From: Acidiphilium sp.
GTDB lineage: Bacteria; Pseudomonadota; Alphaproteobacteria; Acetobacterales; Acetobacteraceae
Direction: 5' to 3'
Length of the DNA: 64,000 bases
Assembly (NCBI GenBank): GCA_028688905.1
Contig: JAQTXH010000001.1
Location: 544,156 to 608,155, forward strand
This document shows positions 52,668 to 61,449 of this stretch, one piece after another; position 1 is the stretch's first letter, and every line of letters begins with the position of its first letter. A program made the translations under genes and the position numbers. A model generated the notes under the pieces. That model was not told the origin of the DNA and searched no databases. It saw only the letters and a list, made by a program, of their open reading frames with translations.

Positions 52668-53330
52668 TCAGAATGTAAATTCCGGCTCGGGGCTGAAGTC
52701 GGGGAGTAGGCTGGCGTGGCAATCGGCGAGGATGCGCTGGGCAAAGCCGTTGCCGCTGGGTTCGGCGCGGATGATGCGGCCCACGCCGCGCTGGCGCACG
52801 ATAGCGATCAACCGGCCGGTTTGGGTGAGTTGAGACGCGAGTGCTGCGGGCAGCGTGTCGATCGCGCCTTCGATCACGATGAGGTCGAACGGTGCGAGTT
52901 GGGGGACACCGTCGGTCAGTCGACCCGCGAGCAGACGGACCTCGGGTGCTTCGGCGGCGAGCGCGCCGGTAGCGATGGCGCGTAAATCGGCGTCGGATTC
53001 CAAGGCGAACACCTCACCGCCGCAGGACGCGAGCACGGCGGCCCCATAACCCGTATTGGCACCGATCACCAGGACGCGCTCGCCGGGGCGCACGGCGGCG
53101 AAAGCGGCAAGCTTGCCGATGGTCAGCGGCGAGGGCATCACGCGACCGCGGCCGAGCGGCAATTCGGCGTCGGTATAGGCGCGGCCGGCCTGGGTGGGCG
53201 GGACGAAGCGTTCGCGCCGCAGACCGCGCATCGCGGCGATGATCCGCTCATCGACAATGTTGTTGGGCCGCACCTGACCATCGACCATCAGGGCGCGGGC
53301 GGCACTGTAGTTATGATCTTTTTCCTTCAT
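52668..53330 (-). CDS. protein-L-isoaspartate O-methyltransferase family protein
   Basis: The 220-residue protein resembles PCMT repair methyltransferases: 'MVDGQVRPNNIVDERIIAAMRGLRRERFV', the SAM loop 'VLVIGANTGYGAAVLASCGG' and 'FDLIVIEGAI'. The usual 'GDG' and 'IS.P' PCMT features are partly changed, so the substrate may differ from isoaspartate. It is the conserved upstream neighbour of tolC in many alphaproteobacteria. Its stop overlaps an ATG for a longer tolC start. Confidence 0.82.
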   Translation of the reverse strand: MKEKDHNYSAARALMVDGQVRPNNIVDERIIAAMRGLRRERFVPPTQAGRAYTDAELPLGRGRVMPSPLTIGKLAAFAAVRPGERVLVIGANTGYGAAVLASCGGEVFALESDADLRAIATGALAAEAPEVRLLAGRLTDGVPQLAPFDLIVIEGAIDTLPAALASQLTQTGRLIAIVRQRGVGRIIRAEPSGNGFAQRILADCHASLLPDFSPEPEFTF

Positions 53331-53491
53331 TGGGGTCCTTCAACCGGAAGCCTCTACGCGGAAGCAAGTACCGCTATAAAGCGAGTTTGCGATCTCGCAA
53401 AACGTCCTTCGCGCATTCGGTGAGACAGACCCTTGACCGTGACGGGGCGATGGCCCGATAAGCCCCCGATAAGCCGAGGTGAACTGCGATC

Positions 53492-53565
53492 GGTCCGGTG
53501 GCAGAGTGGTGATGTAGCGGACTGCAAATCCGCGTATGCCGGTTCGATTCCGGCCCGGACCTCCA
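53492..53565 (+). tRNA. tRNA-Cys (GCA)
   Basis: Acceptor GGTCCGG (53492-53498) pairs with CCGGACC (53555-53561), discriminator T, and CCA encoded at 53563-53565. The anticodon arm is GCGGA-CTGCAAA-TCCGC with anticodon GCA. The T arm GCCGG-TTCGATT-CCGGC contains the invariant TTCGA. The flanking spacers (53331-53491 and 53566-53657) hold no other gene that I can support. Confidence 0.97.
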
Positions 53566-53657
53566 GCGTTGGCTGACGAAAACCAGATACCGCCAGATCT
53601 CGATAAAGAGGGCAGATCCCTTAACGAGAGAGTCTGGCCGCGAGCCTTGGCCTTCCC

Positions 53658-54845
53658 CTACGAGATTATTTTTCTGGTCTTCCAATCCAGTTTCATCGTG
53701 TCCCGCAGCCGGGGCGGGGTGCGGTAGGAGTCTTGCGGGCGAGGGACGGTGTAGGTTTTGACGCCGATGGTATCGGCGTCGATTTCAAGGCGAAGGAAGC
53801 CGAACCGGTCGTCGATATAGCTTTCCAGCACCACGTTCGCATCGTCGGGGGCGGTGAAGGGGGTTACGAGGTCCTGGCCGTCGTTTTGCTGCATCCGGGT
53901 CAGGTTATGATAGCCGCCGAAACCGGCGACGATGACCGGTTTGATGTTGCCGTGGGTGTCACTGACCGAGAAGCGTTGATAGTTGTGGACGTGACCGGTG
54001 AAGACGATGTGGACCTGGCGGCCCGAGGCGGCTTCGGCTTCATCGAGCACCTGCTGCATCACCGTGCTGCCGGAGTGGTAGGCATCGAGCGAGCGAAGCG
54101 GGTGGTGGGTAGCGAAAATGATCGGTTTGTCGGTGGGGGCTGCCCTGAGTTCGCCGGCGAACCAGTCGCGCTGGTCCTGCTGAACCTCGCCTCCTTCGGG
54201 GACGTTGTCATAAAGGCCGATGATGGTGGCGAACGGGGTTTGCAAGGTGAAATAGACGTTGGGCTGGATCATCGCGGTGCGCGGAATGTCCATCGCTTCG
54301 GGGGTGTGGGTGCCTGGGGCAGCGGCGCAGAAGTTTTGGACGAAAGCGGTGAGCGAGGGAACATGATCGACGAGTTTGCCGTTGTCGTAGATGTCGCCGT
54401 CGTGATTGCCGGGAATGCCGAGGATGGGAAGCGGGTAGTATTCATAGGGTAGATAGAACTGAGCATAGTAGCGGCTGGCCTCGCCGTCGAAATAGATGAC
54501 GTCGCCGCAGTGATAGGCGAAGGCGGGCTTGCCGCAGGGACCGGCGATGGCCGCATCGGCGGTCATGCCGGCGGCGACAAGTTCCTGCGGGGTGGGATTG
54601 AGCACGCCGCCGGTGTCGGCGATCAGGTGCAGGCACATGCCTCCGGATGATTGCATCGCGGCAACTGCATCGGGGATCACGCTGGCGAGGTCGAGCCGGT
54701 AGGGGAATTTGCCGGTGGGGGCGGGCAGGGGTTGGAAGCCCGAGCCTTTGCTGAGAGGGCCAATTTGCGAGTGGATACCGTGATGTGCCGCCGCCGGGGT
54801 GGCGAACTGGTGGGGCAGGTGTGGATGGTGCGATTTTTTTGTCAT
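53658..54845 (-). CDS. calcineurin-like metallophosphoesterase
   Basis: The start 54845 has GAGGG upstream and gives 395 residues. Metal-binding blocks are 'LHLIADTGG', 'HCGDVIYFDGE', 'ILGIPGNHDGDIYD', 'FATHHPLRS' and 'IVFTGHVHNYQRF', the pattern of purple acid phosphatase-like calcineurin domains. No clear signal peptide is visible; the N-terminus is His/Pro-rich. The substrate is unknown. The longer frame to 55007 runs through intergenic element copy D and is not needed. Confidence 0.85.
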   Translation of the reverse strand: MTKKSHHPHLPHQFATPAAAHHGIHSQIGPLSKGSGFQPLPAPTGKFPYRLDLASVIPDAVAAMQSSGGMCLHLIADTGGVLNPTPQELVAAGMTADAAIAGPCGKPAFAYHCGDVIYFDGEASRYYAQFYLPYEYYPLPILGIPGNHDGDIYDNGKLVDHVPSLTAFVQNFCAAAPGTHTPEAMDIPRTAMIQPNVYFTLQTPFATIIGLYDNVPEGGEVQQDQRDWFAGELRAAPTDKPIIFATHHPLRSLDAYHSGSTVMQQVLDEAEAASGRQVHIVFTGHVHNYQRFSVSDTHGNIKPVIVAGFGGYHNLTRMQQNDGQDLVTPFTAPDDANVVLESYIDDRFGFLRLEIDADTIGVKTYTVPRPQDSYRTPPRLRDTMKLDWKTRKIIS

Positions 54846-54933
54846 GGTGCCCTCGTCGTGGATGGTCGCTTTGTTAGCATGGCTTCGCTGCATGCGAATG
54901 ACTGGTTGATGACATCGTTCGGCGATCGATTTT

Positions 54934-54995
54934 AGAGCATGATCGTTTGAGGACGAACATGCTCTATCGCTGTTCTTGCGCGCACAAAGTTCCGA
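54934..54995 (-). repeat. dispersed intergenic element, copy D (hairpin part)
   Basis: AGAGCATG-A-TCGT-TTGAGG-ACGA-A-CATGCTCT at 54934-54965 is identical to the hairpin of copy C, followed by a diverged 'TCTTGCGCGCACAAAG'. The first palindrome is lost. Immediately to the right, 'GAGAGCGTTTTCACTTTTCA' and 'TGGAAAATCTCT' (54993-55025) form a second imperfect palindrome that includes the gloB stop codon. Confidence 0.75.
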
Positions 54996-55023
54996 GAGCG
55001 TTTTCACTTTTCATGGAAAATCT

Positions 55024-55776
55024 CTAGAATTTGTCTTTGGCGGCACGTAGGCGGGCGAACTCCTCCGGGGTCTGGGCGCGCAGGAACGGGTTGGTCAGGA
55101 GTTCGACCGCGAGCCGCACGGGCAGCGTGGGTTCGCCGCGCTGGCGCATTAGTTCGACCTCACGCGCGCGGGCCATCAAGGCTTCGTTGTCGGGGTCGAC
55201 GCTGCGGGCGAAGCGGGCGTTGGCGAGGGTGTATTCATGGCCGCATAGCAACATGGTGTCGGGGGACAGGGCCGCGAGGCGGTGCAGGCTGGCGTGGAAT
55301 ATTTCGGGTGTACCCTCGAACATCCGCCCGCAGCCCAGACTGAACAGCGTGTCGCCGCAAGCGGCGATGGCGTCGCCGAACAGATAGGCGACGTGGCCGT
55401 TGGTATGGCCGGGGGTGGCGATCATTTTCAGTTTGCTACCGCCGAAATCGAGGGTGCCGCCGTCTTTCAGGGCAATGTCGAGGCTGGGCAGGCGGGCAGC
55501 GTCGGCTTCGTTGCCCACGATTTTGGCACCGAACCTTGCCGCCAGGGTTTTGGCACCGGCGATGTGGTCGTCGTGGTGATGGGTGAGGAGGACGTAGTCG
55601 AGTTTGGCACCATCCTGTTCAACCGCCAGGATCGCCTGTTCAACCGCCAGGATCGCGGCATTGGCGTCAGCGGGGTCGATGAAGGCGGTGGCCCCCTCAT
55701 AGCCTACGAGCCAGGCGTAGTTGTCGGTCAGCATGGGAACGCGGGTGATGGTGAAGCCGGCGTACGCAATGGACAT
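55024..55776 (-). CDS. gloB: hydroxyacylglutathione hydrolase (glyoxalase II)
   Basis: GloB hydrolyses S-lactoylglutathione in methylglyoxal detoxification. The start 55776 (AGGA upstream) gives 250 residues with 'PMLTDNYAWLV', the dinuclear metal motif 'LLTHHHDDHIAG', 'IATPGHTNGHVAYLF' and 'CGDTLFSLGCGRMFEGTPE'. A 21-base in-frame duplication produces 'AILAVEQAILAVEQ' ahead of the metal motif. It is divergent from a methyltransferase gene. Confidence 0.93.
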   Translation of the reverse strand: MSIAYAGFTITRVPMLTDNYAWLVGYEGATAFIDPADANAAILAVEQAILAVEQDGAKLDYVLLTHHHDDHIAGAKTLAARFGAKIVGNEADAARLPSLDIALKDGGTLDFGGSKLKMIATPGHTNGHVAYLFGDAIAACGDTLFSLGCGRMFEGTPEIFHASLHRLAALSPDTMLLCGHEYTLANARFARSVDPDNEALMARAREVELMRQRGEPTLPVRLAVELLTNPFLRAQTPEEFARLRAAKDKF

Positions 55777-55825
55777 GATCGATCCTCGTGAAGTGCTATA
55801 ATGCAGGCATGAACGATGATGCACC

Positions 55826-56533
55826 ATGAGTATAGATGCGACGGCGATTGCGGATTTCTATGCCACGCGGCGCGGGGTGATGGCGGCGCGGCAGGTCCGT
55901 GCCCGGCTAAGGGATTTATGGCCGGATCTGGCGGGGCTGGAGGTGCTGGGGGTTGGGTATCCGGCACCGTATGTGCGGGTGTGGCGTGAACAGGCGGCGC
56001 GATGCATTGTGATCAGCCCGGCACAGATGGGCGCGGCGCGGTGGCCGGCGTCCCGCCTCAATCTGACCGCGACCGCCGAGGAGGACAGCCTGCCGCTGGC
56101 GGATGTGAGTATTGACCGCCTGTTGATGATCCACGGGCTGGAACACGCCGAAACCGCGCGGCGGATGCTGCGCGAGGCGTGGCGGGTGCTTCGGCCGGAA
56201 GGGCGGATGATCGTCGTGGTGCCGAATCGGGCTTCGTTATGGGCGTATCTGGAGCGGACGCCGTTCGGCCACGGTCAGCCCTATAGCGCGTCGCAACTGG
56301 GCCGGTTGTTGGCCGAGTCGTTGTTTCGGGTCGAGCGGCGGGACATGGCCCTTTTCATGCCACCGGTGGGGTTGGGGGCTAATCGACGCACCGCCGACCT
56401 GATCGAGCGGGTGGGGCGGCGCGCGGTACCGCAGCTTGGCGGGTTGGTGCTGGCCGAGGCGGTGAAGGACATCGCCGGCGTCATCCCGCTGCGACAGGGA
56501 CGCCGGCGCATGGTGCTGGTGCGGTCAGGTTGA
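55826..56533 (+). CDS. class I SAM-dependent methyltransferase domain protein
   Basis: The 235-residue protein resembles type 11 methyltransferases: a weak SAM loop 'LEVLGVGYPAPYVRVW', the acidic 'EEDSLPLADVSIDRLLMIHGLEHAE' block, and 'LREAWRVLRPEGRMIVVVPNRASLWAYLERTPFG'. The SAM glycine loop is atypical. Such genes commonly lie divergent from gloB in alphaproteobacteria, but no specific substrate is known to me. Confidence 0.8.
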   Translation: MSIDATAIADFYATRRGVMAARQVRARLRDLWPDLAGLEVLGVGYPAPYVRVWREQAARCIVISPAQMGAARWPASRLNLTATAEEDSLPLADVSIDRLLMIHGLEHAETARRMLREAWRVLRPEGRMIVVVPNRASLWAYLERTPFGHGQPYSASQLGRLLAESLFRVERRDMALFMPPVGLGANRRTADLIERVGRRAVPQLGGLVLAEAVKDIAGVIPLRQGRRRMVLVRSG

Positions 56534-56540
56534 TCGCATA

Positions 56541-57050
56541 TCAGTTATGCTTCATTTTTTTCAGATGTTTGGCATTCATGGCCTCGGCGCGGGCGCGGAA
56601 ACTGGCGTCGATCTTTTTCTGTTGGGCGGGTGTCAGCTTCGTGTACAGGGTCTGGAACGCGGCCGACAGGGCATTCATGTCGTCGGCGTTTTTAGCGGAA
56701 ATGGCGGCGTAGGATTCCATGTTCTGCATTGCATTCATGGTGCCGAGGGCTTTGGCGCGGGCCTCATACATGCTGGCGAGATTGAGCGCGTTGGTGCGCG
56801 AGACCTGGGTGAAACCATGCCAACTGGCTTCCTCGTCAGGGGTGATGCCGATCGACTTTTTCAAGGTCGCGAGATGGGCATCGATATGGGCGATCATGGT
56901 TTTTTGTGCCGGAGTCATAGCTGTGGTCGTGCCGGTTGCGGGGGTGGTTGCGGTGGCGGCGCGGGCCTGGTGGCCGAGGGTGGCGAGGCCGAGGCCGGCG
57001 GTGAGCAACGCCGCGGCAAGGGCGGGTTTGTGGTTGGCGAGCTTGAACAT
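56541..57050 (-). CDS. Spy/CpxP-like LTXXQ periplasmic protein
   Basis: The 169-residue protein has a signal peptide ('MFKLANHKPALAAALLTAGLGLATLGHQARA') and a Thr/Ala-rich linker. A helical domain ends with the LTXXQ motif 'LYTKLTPAQQKKID', and a preceding 'LKKSIGITPDEEASWHGF' is the paired motif. Such proteins act as periplasmic chaperones or envelope-stress modulators. The function here is inferred from the fold only. It is convergent with the methyltransferase gene. Confidence 0.75.
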   Translation of the reverse strand: MFKLANHKPALAAALLTAGLGLATLGHQARAATATTPATGTTTAMTPAQKTMIAHIDAHLATLKKSIGITPDEEASWHGFTQVSRTNALNLASMYEARAKALGTMNAMQNMESYAAISAKNADDMNALSAAFQTLYTKLTPAQQKKIDASFRARAEAMNAKHLKKMKHN

Positions 57051-57175
57051 AGGCGATCTCCGTTGCAGTGGTCCGGTGGGTGTACGCGTTCGCCCATGAC
57101 CGGATGCTGGCGCGCGCGTGTCCGAAACATGACCTACGATTATTTAATGTATGGTATAGGTATTCCCTAGGAGCG

Positions 57176-57207
57176 GCTTGATTTTTGCGATGCTTGATTT
57201 TTGCGAT
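57176..57207 (+). repeat. 16-bp tandem duplication upstream of nfuA-like gene
   Basis: GCTTGATTTTTGCGAT occurs twice in direct succession (57176-57191 and 57192-57207). It sits 59 bases upstream of the nfuA-like ATG and may duplicate a -35-like TTGATT, so it could affect the promoter. The rest of the 57051-57266 spacer shows nothing else I can name. Confidence 0.8.
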
Positions 57208-57266
57208 GGCGGTGCCGATCCTGTATGAAGGACCCGACAAGTCCGGTTTATCACGGGAGTTCCACT

Positions 57267-57824
57267 ATGTTCATCGAAACCGACGTCACGCCCAATCCAG
57301 CGACCCTGAAGTTTTTGCCCGGCTGCACGGTGCTGGAGCAGGGTTCGGCCGATTTTGACAGCGCCGATGCGGCGCGGATCAGCCCGCTGGCGAGCGCGTT
57401 GTTCGGGCTACCCGCGGTAGTGCGGGTGTTTCTGGGTGCGGATTTTGTGTCGGTCACCAAGAGCGATACGATCGACTGGCCGGCGTTGAAGCCGCAGGTG
57501 CTGGGCGCGATCATGGAGCATTTTCTGGCAAATCGGCCGGTGATGGCAAGCGAGGCGGTGCTGGCAGCCGAGGATGTCGACCCGGCGGATCGAGAAATTG
57601 CCGATCAGATCAAGGAGTTGCTCGATGCGCGGGTGCGTCCGGCGGTGGCCGGTGATGGCGGGGATATCGTGTTCCGCGGGTTTCGCGACGGGGTGGTGCG
57701 GCTGCATATGCAGGGGGCGTGTTCGGGTTGCCCATCGTCGACCGCGACGCTGAAAATGGGGATCGAGAATTTGCTGCGTCATTATGTGCCGGAAGTAAAA
57801 TCGGTCGAGCAGGTCCCGGCCTGA
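57267..57824 (+). CDS. NfuA-like Fe-S cluster scaffold/carrier
   Basis: The 185-residue protein has an N-terminal Nfu-N domain ('MFIETDVTPNPATLKFLPG', 'FGLPAVVRVFLGADFVSVTK'). The C-terminal NifU-like domain ('ARVRPAVAGDGGDIVFRGF', 'GACSGCPSSTATLKMGIE') has cluster ligands C152 and C155. It passes [4Fe-4S] clusters to client enzymes. The start 57267 has GGGAG upstream. It is the first gene of a plus-strand run to rimI. Confidence 0.92.
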   Translation: MFIETDVTPNPATLKFLPGCTVLEQGSADFDSADAARISPLASALFGLPAVVRVFLGADFVSVTKSDTIDWPALKPQVLGAIMEHFLANRPVMASEAVLAAEDVDPADREIADQIKELLDARVRPAVAGDGGDIVFRGFRDGVVRLHMQGACSGCPSSTATLKMGIENLLRHYVPEVKSVEQVPA

Positions 57825-57869
57825 GGTTTGGGTCAATGCCTGAGGTTTGGTTAATAATGGAGAGTTCGC

Positions 57870-58454
57870 GTGACGCTTGATGATGCCGCCCTCGACGTGC
57901 TGTTCCGCACCGCGCGGACCCAGAACGTCTGGTCCGATGCGCCGGTGCCGGATGAAACTTTGCATGCATTGTACGAGGTTTTGAAATTCGGCCCGACCTC
58001 GGCGAATTGTTCGCCGGCGCGGTTCGTGTTTCTGCGCACCGTCGAATCGCGCGAAAAATTGAAACCGGCGCTCAATCCCGGTAATATCGACAAGACCATA
58101 ACGGCCCCGGTGACGGCGATCGTGGCGTATGATCCGCAATTTTACGAGCATCTGCCCAAGTTGTTTCCGCATGCCGATGCGCGATCGTGGTTTTCCGGTA
58201 ACCCTGACCTGGCCGATGAGACGGCGTTTCGTAACGGGACGTTGCAAGGAGCGTATCTGATCATCGCGGCGCGCGCGTTGGGGCTGGATTGCGGGCCGAT
58301 GTCGGGCTTCGACCGCGCGAAGGTGGATCAGCTGTTCCTGTCAGATCAAGGATGGAAATCGAATTTTCTGGTCAATCTGGGGCATGGAACCACGGAGACT
58401 TTATTCGAGCGCTCGCCCCGGCTTGGTTTCGATGAGGCGTGCGTTCTGGCGTGA
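57870..58454 (+). CDS. RutE/HadB-like nitroreductase-family reductase
   Basis: The 194-residue protein belongs to the FMN-dependent nitroreductase superfamily. Blocks '[19 protein letters not shown]', '[34 protein letters not shown]' and '[10 protein letters not shown]' match the RutE (malonic semialdehyde reductase) group. No other rut genes are nearby, so a general reductase function is likely. The GTG start 57870 is used. The short spacer before it contains a duplicated CCTGAGGTTTGG (57820 and 57839). Confidence 0.85.
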   Translation: MTLDDAALDVLFRTARTQNVWSDAPVPDETLHALYEVLKFGPTSANCSPARFVFLRTVESREKLKPALNPGNIDKTITAPVTAIVAYDPQFYEHLPKLFPHADARSWFSGNPDLADETAFRNGTLQGAYLIIAARALGLDCGPMSGFDRAKVDQLFLSDQGWKSNFLVNLGHGTTETLFERSPRLGFDEACVLA

Positions 58455-59119
58455 CCGTGACCGCCCGGCGTGTTTTGACGATCGACGCCGCACAGCGCCG
58501 CGCCAGTGTGACGCTGCTTGACGGCGAGCAGGTGGTCGCCGCGCGTACCGGCGCGGCGGAAACCGGACTTGCCGACTCCCTGGCGGTGTGGGCGGCGGAG
58601 TGCTTGAAAGAGGCCGGTTTCGCCGCGGCAGCGCTCGATGCGATTGCGGTGACGATCGGGCCGGGCAGCTTCACCGGATTGCGCGCGTCGATTGCGCTGG
58701 CCCAGGGGATCGGGCTTGCTGCCGGCGTGCCGGTTCACGGGATTTCGATGACCGAGGCGTTCGGGGCGGCATTTCCGACATTGCACCGGCCATTGTGGAT
58801 CGCCCTGAGCGCGCGGCGTGGCCGGATTTTTCTTGAATGTGACGGCGTGGCCGCAGCGTTTGCCGAGGATGATCTCCCGCACCCATCCGGCCCCATTGCC
58901 CTCGCGGGCGATCGGGCCGGCGATGTTGCGGCGCGACTTGCGGCGCGCGGGTTCGACGTGATGTTGACCGACGCGCGGACCTGTTCGGGCAGCGCCATCG
59001 CCGTTGCGTTGCGGTGGCGGATCGCGGCGGGAGCGCCGGTTCGTTCGGCCCTGCCGCTCTACGTCGATCCGCCCGAAGCCAAGCTGCCCGCTGCCGGATT
59101 GCGCCCCGCGCCGCAATGA
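58451..59119 (+). CDS. tsaB: tRNA t6A modification protein TsaB
   Basis: TsaB partners TsaD and TsaE in threonylcarbamoyladenosine formation at tRNA position 37. The protein of about 222 residues shows the ASKHA-fold start '[17 protein letters not shown]', '[21 protein letters not shown]' (here '[12 protein letters not shown]'), and '[14 protein letters not shown]'. The start is one of several GTG codons (58439, 58451, 58457); 58451 overlaps the upstream stop. rimI follows, a frequent pairing. Confidence 0.9.
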   Translation: MTVTARRVLTIDAAQRRASVTLLDGEQVVAARTGAAETGLADSLAVWAAECLKEAGFAAAALDAIAVTIGPGSFTGLRASIALAQGIGLAAGVPVHGISMTEAFGAAFPTLHRPLWIALSARRGRIFLECDGVAAAFAEDDLPHPSGPIALAGDRAGDVAARLAARGFDVMLTDARTCSGSAIAVALRWRIAAGAPVRSALPLYVDPPEAKLPAAGLRPAPQ

Positions 59120-59140
59120 GCGGAGTCATCGTCGCGGAGT

Positions 59141-59212
59141 CCGCAAGAAATGAAATTGTTAGCACAAAATAGAGATAAAGCATTGAGTGTTTTTACACGA
59201 TCGTGCTCAAGC
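59141..59212 (+). repeat. dispersed intergenic element, copy F, overlapping rimI start
   Basis: The sequence 'ATGAAATTGTTAGCACAAAA' then 'TAGAGATAAAGCATTGAGTG' and 'ACACGATCGTGCTC' aligns with the 3' half and hairpin of copies A and C. Its ATGAAATTG includes the ATG used as the longest rimI start. The hairpin has decayed to imperfect pairing, as expected if the region became coding. Confidence 0.65.
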
Positions 59213-59614
59213 CACGACGCGGCAATGGCGCTGATCCATCGCGAATGTTTTGGGGCAGCCGCGTGGCCGGCGGCGAGCATCGCAACACTGTTCAGCAGCC
59301 GCTTTGTCTTCGGATTTATTGCCGATCAGGGTGGGATGGTGATTGCGCGCGCGGTAGCCGACGAGGCCGAAGTTCTGACGATCGGGGTGGTGCCGGCGTT
59401 GCGGCGGCAGGGAATCGCGCGGGGGTTGATCGAGGCGGTGGCCGCCGAATCGGCGGGACGCGGGGCGCGAACCCTATTTCTTGAAGTTGCGGCAGAAAAT
59501 CAGGCGGCGCTCGCTCTGTACCGTGCCGCACATTTTCACGAAGCCGGCGTGCGGCGGAACTATTACGGCGACGACCGGGACGCGCTGTTGCTCAGGCGAG
59601 CGCTTTGCGAATGA
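59150..59614 (+). CDS. rimI: RimI-like ribosomal-protein-alanine N-acetyltransferase
   Basis: The GNAT protein shows 'HRECFGAAAWPAASIATLF', 'VLTIGVVPALRRQGIARGLIEAV' (acetyl-CoA loop RRQGIA) and 'LFLEVAAENQAALALYRAAHFHEAGVRRNYY', the RimI pattern for acetylating protein N-termini such as S18. It follows tsaB. The longest start, ATG 59150, yields about 24 N-terminal residues encoded by intergenic element copy F. ATG 59222 ('MALIHREC') would cut into the conserved first helix, so the element-derived start may be real. Confidence 0.85.
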   Translation: MKLLAQNRDKALSVFTRSCSSHDAAMALIHRECFGAAAWPAASIATLFSSRFVFGFIADQGGMVIARAVADEAEVLTIGVVPALRRQGIARGLIEAVAAESAGRGARTLFLEVAAENQAALALYRAAHFHEAGVRRNYYGDDRDALLLRRALCE

Positions 59615-59855
59615 CCAGGACAGCGCTGCCATCGGCGAGATCGAACATGTCCAGCAGGTCGTGGCCCTGATCGGCGGCGGCGCGCGGCACATTGGCGCGC
59701 GGGTCGGCACCTTTCAGGCGGACCAGTAGGATCGCCCCTGGTGCCAGCGAATCGAGGGCGAGGCGGGTGCGAACGAAAGTCATCGGGCAGGTTTCGCCAG
59801 TAATGTCGATCGCGCGATCATGGGCGGGTAATTCTGCAATGTTCACGTCCTGCAT
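59592..59855 (-). CDS. TusA-like sulfur-relay protein
   Basis: The 87-residue protein has the TusA/SirA/YedF fold: 'DITGETCPMTFVRTRLALDSL' with the persulfide Cys23 in the CPM motif, and 'GAILLVRLKG' and 'AVLVIRKA' strands. It may carry sulfur for tRNA thiolation or other pathways. It is convergent with rimI and their coding ends overlap by 23 bases. Confidence 0.85.
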   Translation of the reverse strand: MQDVNIAELPAHDRAIDITGETCPMTFVRTRLALDSLAPGAILLVRLKGADPRANVPRAAADQGHDLLDMFDLADGSAVLVIRKALA

Positions 59856-60011
59856 TGAAGTTTTCCGATCACCTTCAGTTGTTTTACCAATTGTAATCCG
59901 TTATCGTTTGCCGTCGCCACGATTTTTTCATGCCGTTTGTTGCATTCAGACTCAAAATCGGTCAAATGAATCCCTAGTCAATGTGTAACAACGATTCCTG
60001 AAGGACTAGTG

Positions 60012-60461
60012 ATGTCTGACTCGCAAAACAACAACCAACTTTTGCAATTAACCGCGCAGATTATCGCGGCGCATGTATCGCACAACTCGGTCACGACGGA
60101 AATGCTGCCCGCATTGATTCGTGACGTCTATCAGAGCCTGAGTGGCACTGAAACCCCGGTTGCCGAAGTTAGCGTGCCGCCGGAACCCGCAGTCAACCCG
60201 AAGAAATCTGTGTTCAACGACTATATTATCTGTCTTGAAGACGGCAAAAAGCTGAAAATGCTGCGTCGCCACTTGAAGTCGGCGTATAATCTGACACCGG
60301 AACAGTATCGCGAGCGTTGGCAGTTGCCTGCGGAGTATCCCATGGTGGCACCGAGCTATGCCAAGCAGCGCTCGAATCTGGCCAAGAAAATCGGCCTGGG
60401 CACCAAGCCGGCGACCTCCACCGGTGCGGCGGCGACTACAAGCACACGCAGTAAAAAGTGA
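60012..60461 (+). CDS. mucR: MucR/Ros family transcriptional regulator
   Basis: The 149-residue protein matches the Ros/MucR group: 'LTAQIIAAHVSHNSV' at the N-terminus, the zinc-binding domain 'DYIICLEDGKKLKMLRRHLKSAYNLTPEQYRERW' and 'LPAEYPMVAPSYAKQRSNLAKKIGLG'. These proteins bind AT-rich DNA and act as global H-NS-like silencers in alphaproteobacteria. ATG 60012 follows AAGGA; GTG 60009 is in frame as well. A hairpin follows the gene. Confidence 0.93.
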   Translation: MSDSQNNNQLLQLTAQIIAAHVSHNSVTTEMLPALIRDVYQSLSGTETPVAEVSVPPEPAVNPKKSVFNDYIICLEDGKKLKMLRRHLKSAYNLTPEQYRERWQLPAEYPMVAPSYAKQRSNLAKKIGLGTKPATSTGAAATTSTRSKK

Positions 60462-60472
60462 TCGAAACGACG

Positions 60473-60500
60473 CGGGCTTGCCGGGTAACTGGCAAGCCCG
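60473..60500 (+). terminator. hairpin after mucR
   Basis: CGGGCTTGCC (60473-60482) pairs with GGCAAGCCCG (60491-60500) in a perfect 10-bp stem with an 8-base loop, 11 bases after the mucR stop. Only a loose T-rich run follows (TTGTTGTTCC), so it is a probable rather than certain intrinsic terminator. Confidence 0.7.
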
Positions 60501-60682
60501 TGATCATCGTTGTTGTTCCATCTGGATTTTTCTAAGTCCAGGTAGATTTTTCGTGAGCATAGAGTTTGTTAGATACAGATGTATTTTGGAATTGTGGCGT
60601 AGATTGTTGATCTGATCACAGCATTTGGCGTTGCTTTCTTTAATTTTCTCGCAGAATAGCCGATATAGATAGTGGTGACAGT

Positions 60683-61435
60683 ATGATTTGGCGCGATCTG
60701 TTGCTCGTGGTAGTGGCGTTCGCCGCTGGGGCGCAGAACGCGCTGGCCGGCGGTGGATCGTTTTTAACCTTTCCGGCGTTGCTGTTCGCAGGGCTTGACC
60801 CCCGCGCGGCGAATATCACCTCGACCATCGCGCTGTTTCCCGGACAGGTCACGACCGGGCTGGCGGGCCGCAATTTGGTTACCGGCGCGGCGGGGCTAGG
60901 GTTTGCCGTGCTGTTCTGGCTAAGCTTGGTCGGCGGCGCGCTGGGAGCGGTGCTGTTGCTGGTGACGCCGCCGGGTGTGTTCGCGCGGATGGTGCCGTAT
61001 CTTGTGCTATTTGCCACCGCCGTATTCGCCTGGGGCAGTTTCGGGCGGCGACCGGCCGGCGAGGGGATCACGGCGCGACTCGGAGTCAGTGGCGCAATGG
61101 TGGCGCAGTTCATGATTTCGATTTACGGCGGTTACTTCGGCGGCGGCATCGGTATTTTGATGCTGGCGGCACTAACGGCCGCCGGCATTGCGGTGCGCCA
61201 CGCCGGGGCGACCAAGAACGTGCTCGCCGGGGTGATGAACGCTTCCGCCGTCGTGGTGTTTATGTTCGATGCACGGATCGCGTGGAGCCTGGTACTGTAT
61301 GTGGCGGTCGCGGCGATTGCCGGGGGGCAGCTGGGGGTTTTCCTGCTTCGCCGGATCAATGAGAAAGTGCTGAAGGGCGGCATAGTCGTGATCGGGCTGG
61401 CGCTGACAATCGGCTTGTTCATTGAGATGCCCTGA
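60683..61435 (+). CDS. TauE/SafE-family sulfite/anion exporter
   Basis: The 250-residue membrane protein has about eight segments. 'FAAGAQNALAGGGSFLTFPALLFAGLDPRAANITSTIALFPGQVTT' is the TauE/SafE N-terminal signature, repeated in the second half as 'YGGYFGGGIGILMLAALTAAG'. Such proteins move sulfite, sulfonates or related anions. The true substrate is unknown. A SDR gene follows 14 bases later on the same strand. Confidence 0.88.
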   Translation: MIWRDLLLVVVAFAAGAQNALAGGGSFLTFPALLFAGLDPRAANITSTIALFPGQVTTGLAGRNLVTGAAGLGFAVLFWLSLVGGALGAVLLLVTPPGVFARMVPYLVLFATAVFAWGSFGRRPAGEGITARLGVSGAMVAQFMISIYGGYFGGGIGILMLAALTAAGIAVRHAGATKNVLAGVMNASAVVVFMFDARIAWSLVLYVAVAAIAGGQLGVFLLRRINEKVLKGGIVVIGLALTIGLFIEMP

Positions 61436-61449
61436 CCCATAATTGGATC

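Noticed and set aside
53331-53491. possible further copy of the dispersed element near tRNA-Cys
   Set aside because: Only a short TTCAACCGGAAGC resemblance is seen, too little to call.
54846-55007. upstream extension of the metallophosphoesterase
   Set aside because: The extension is a translation of intergenic element copy D, and a good ribosome site precedes ATG 54845.
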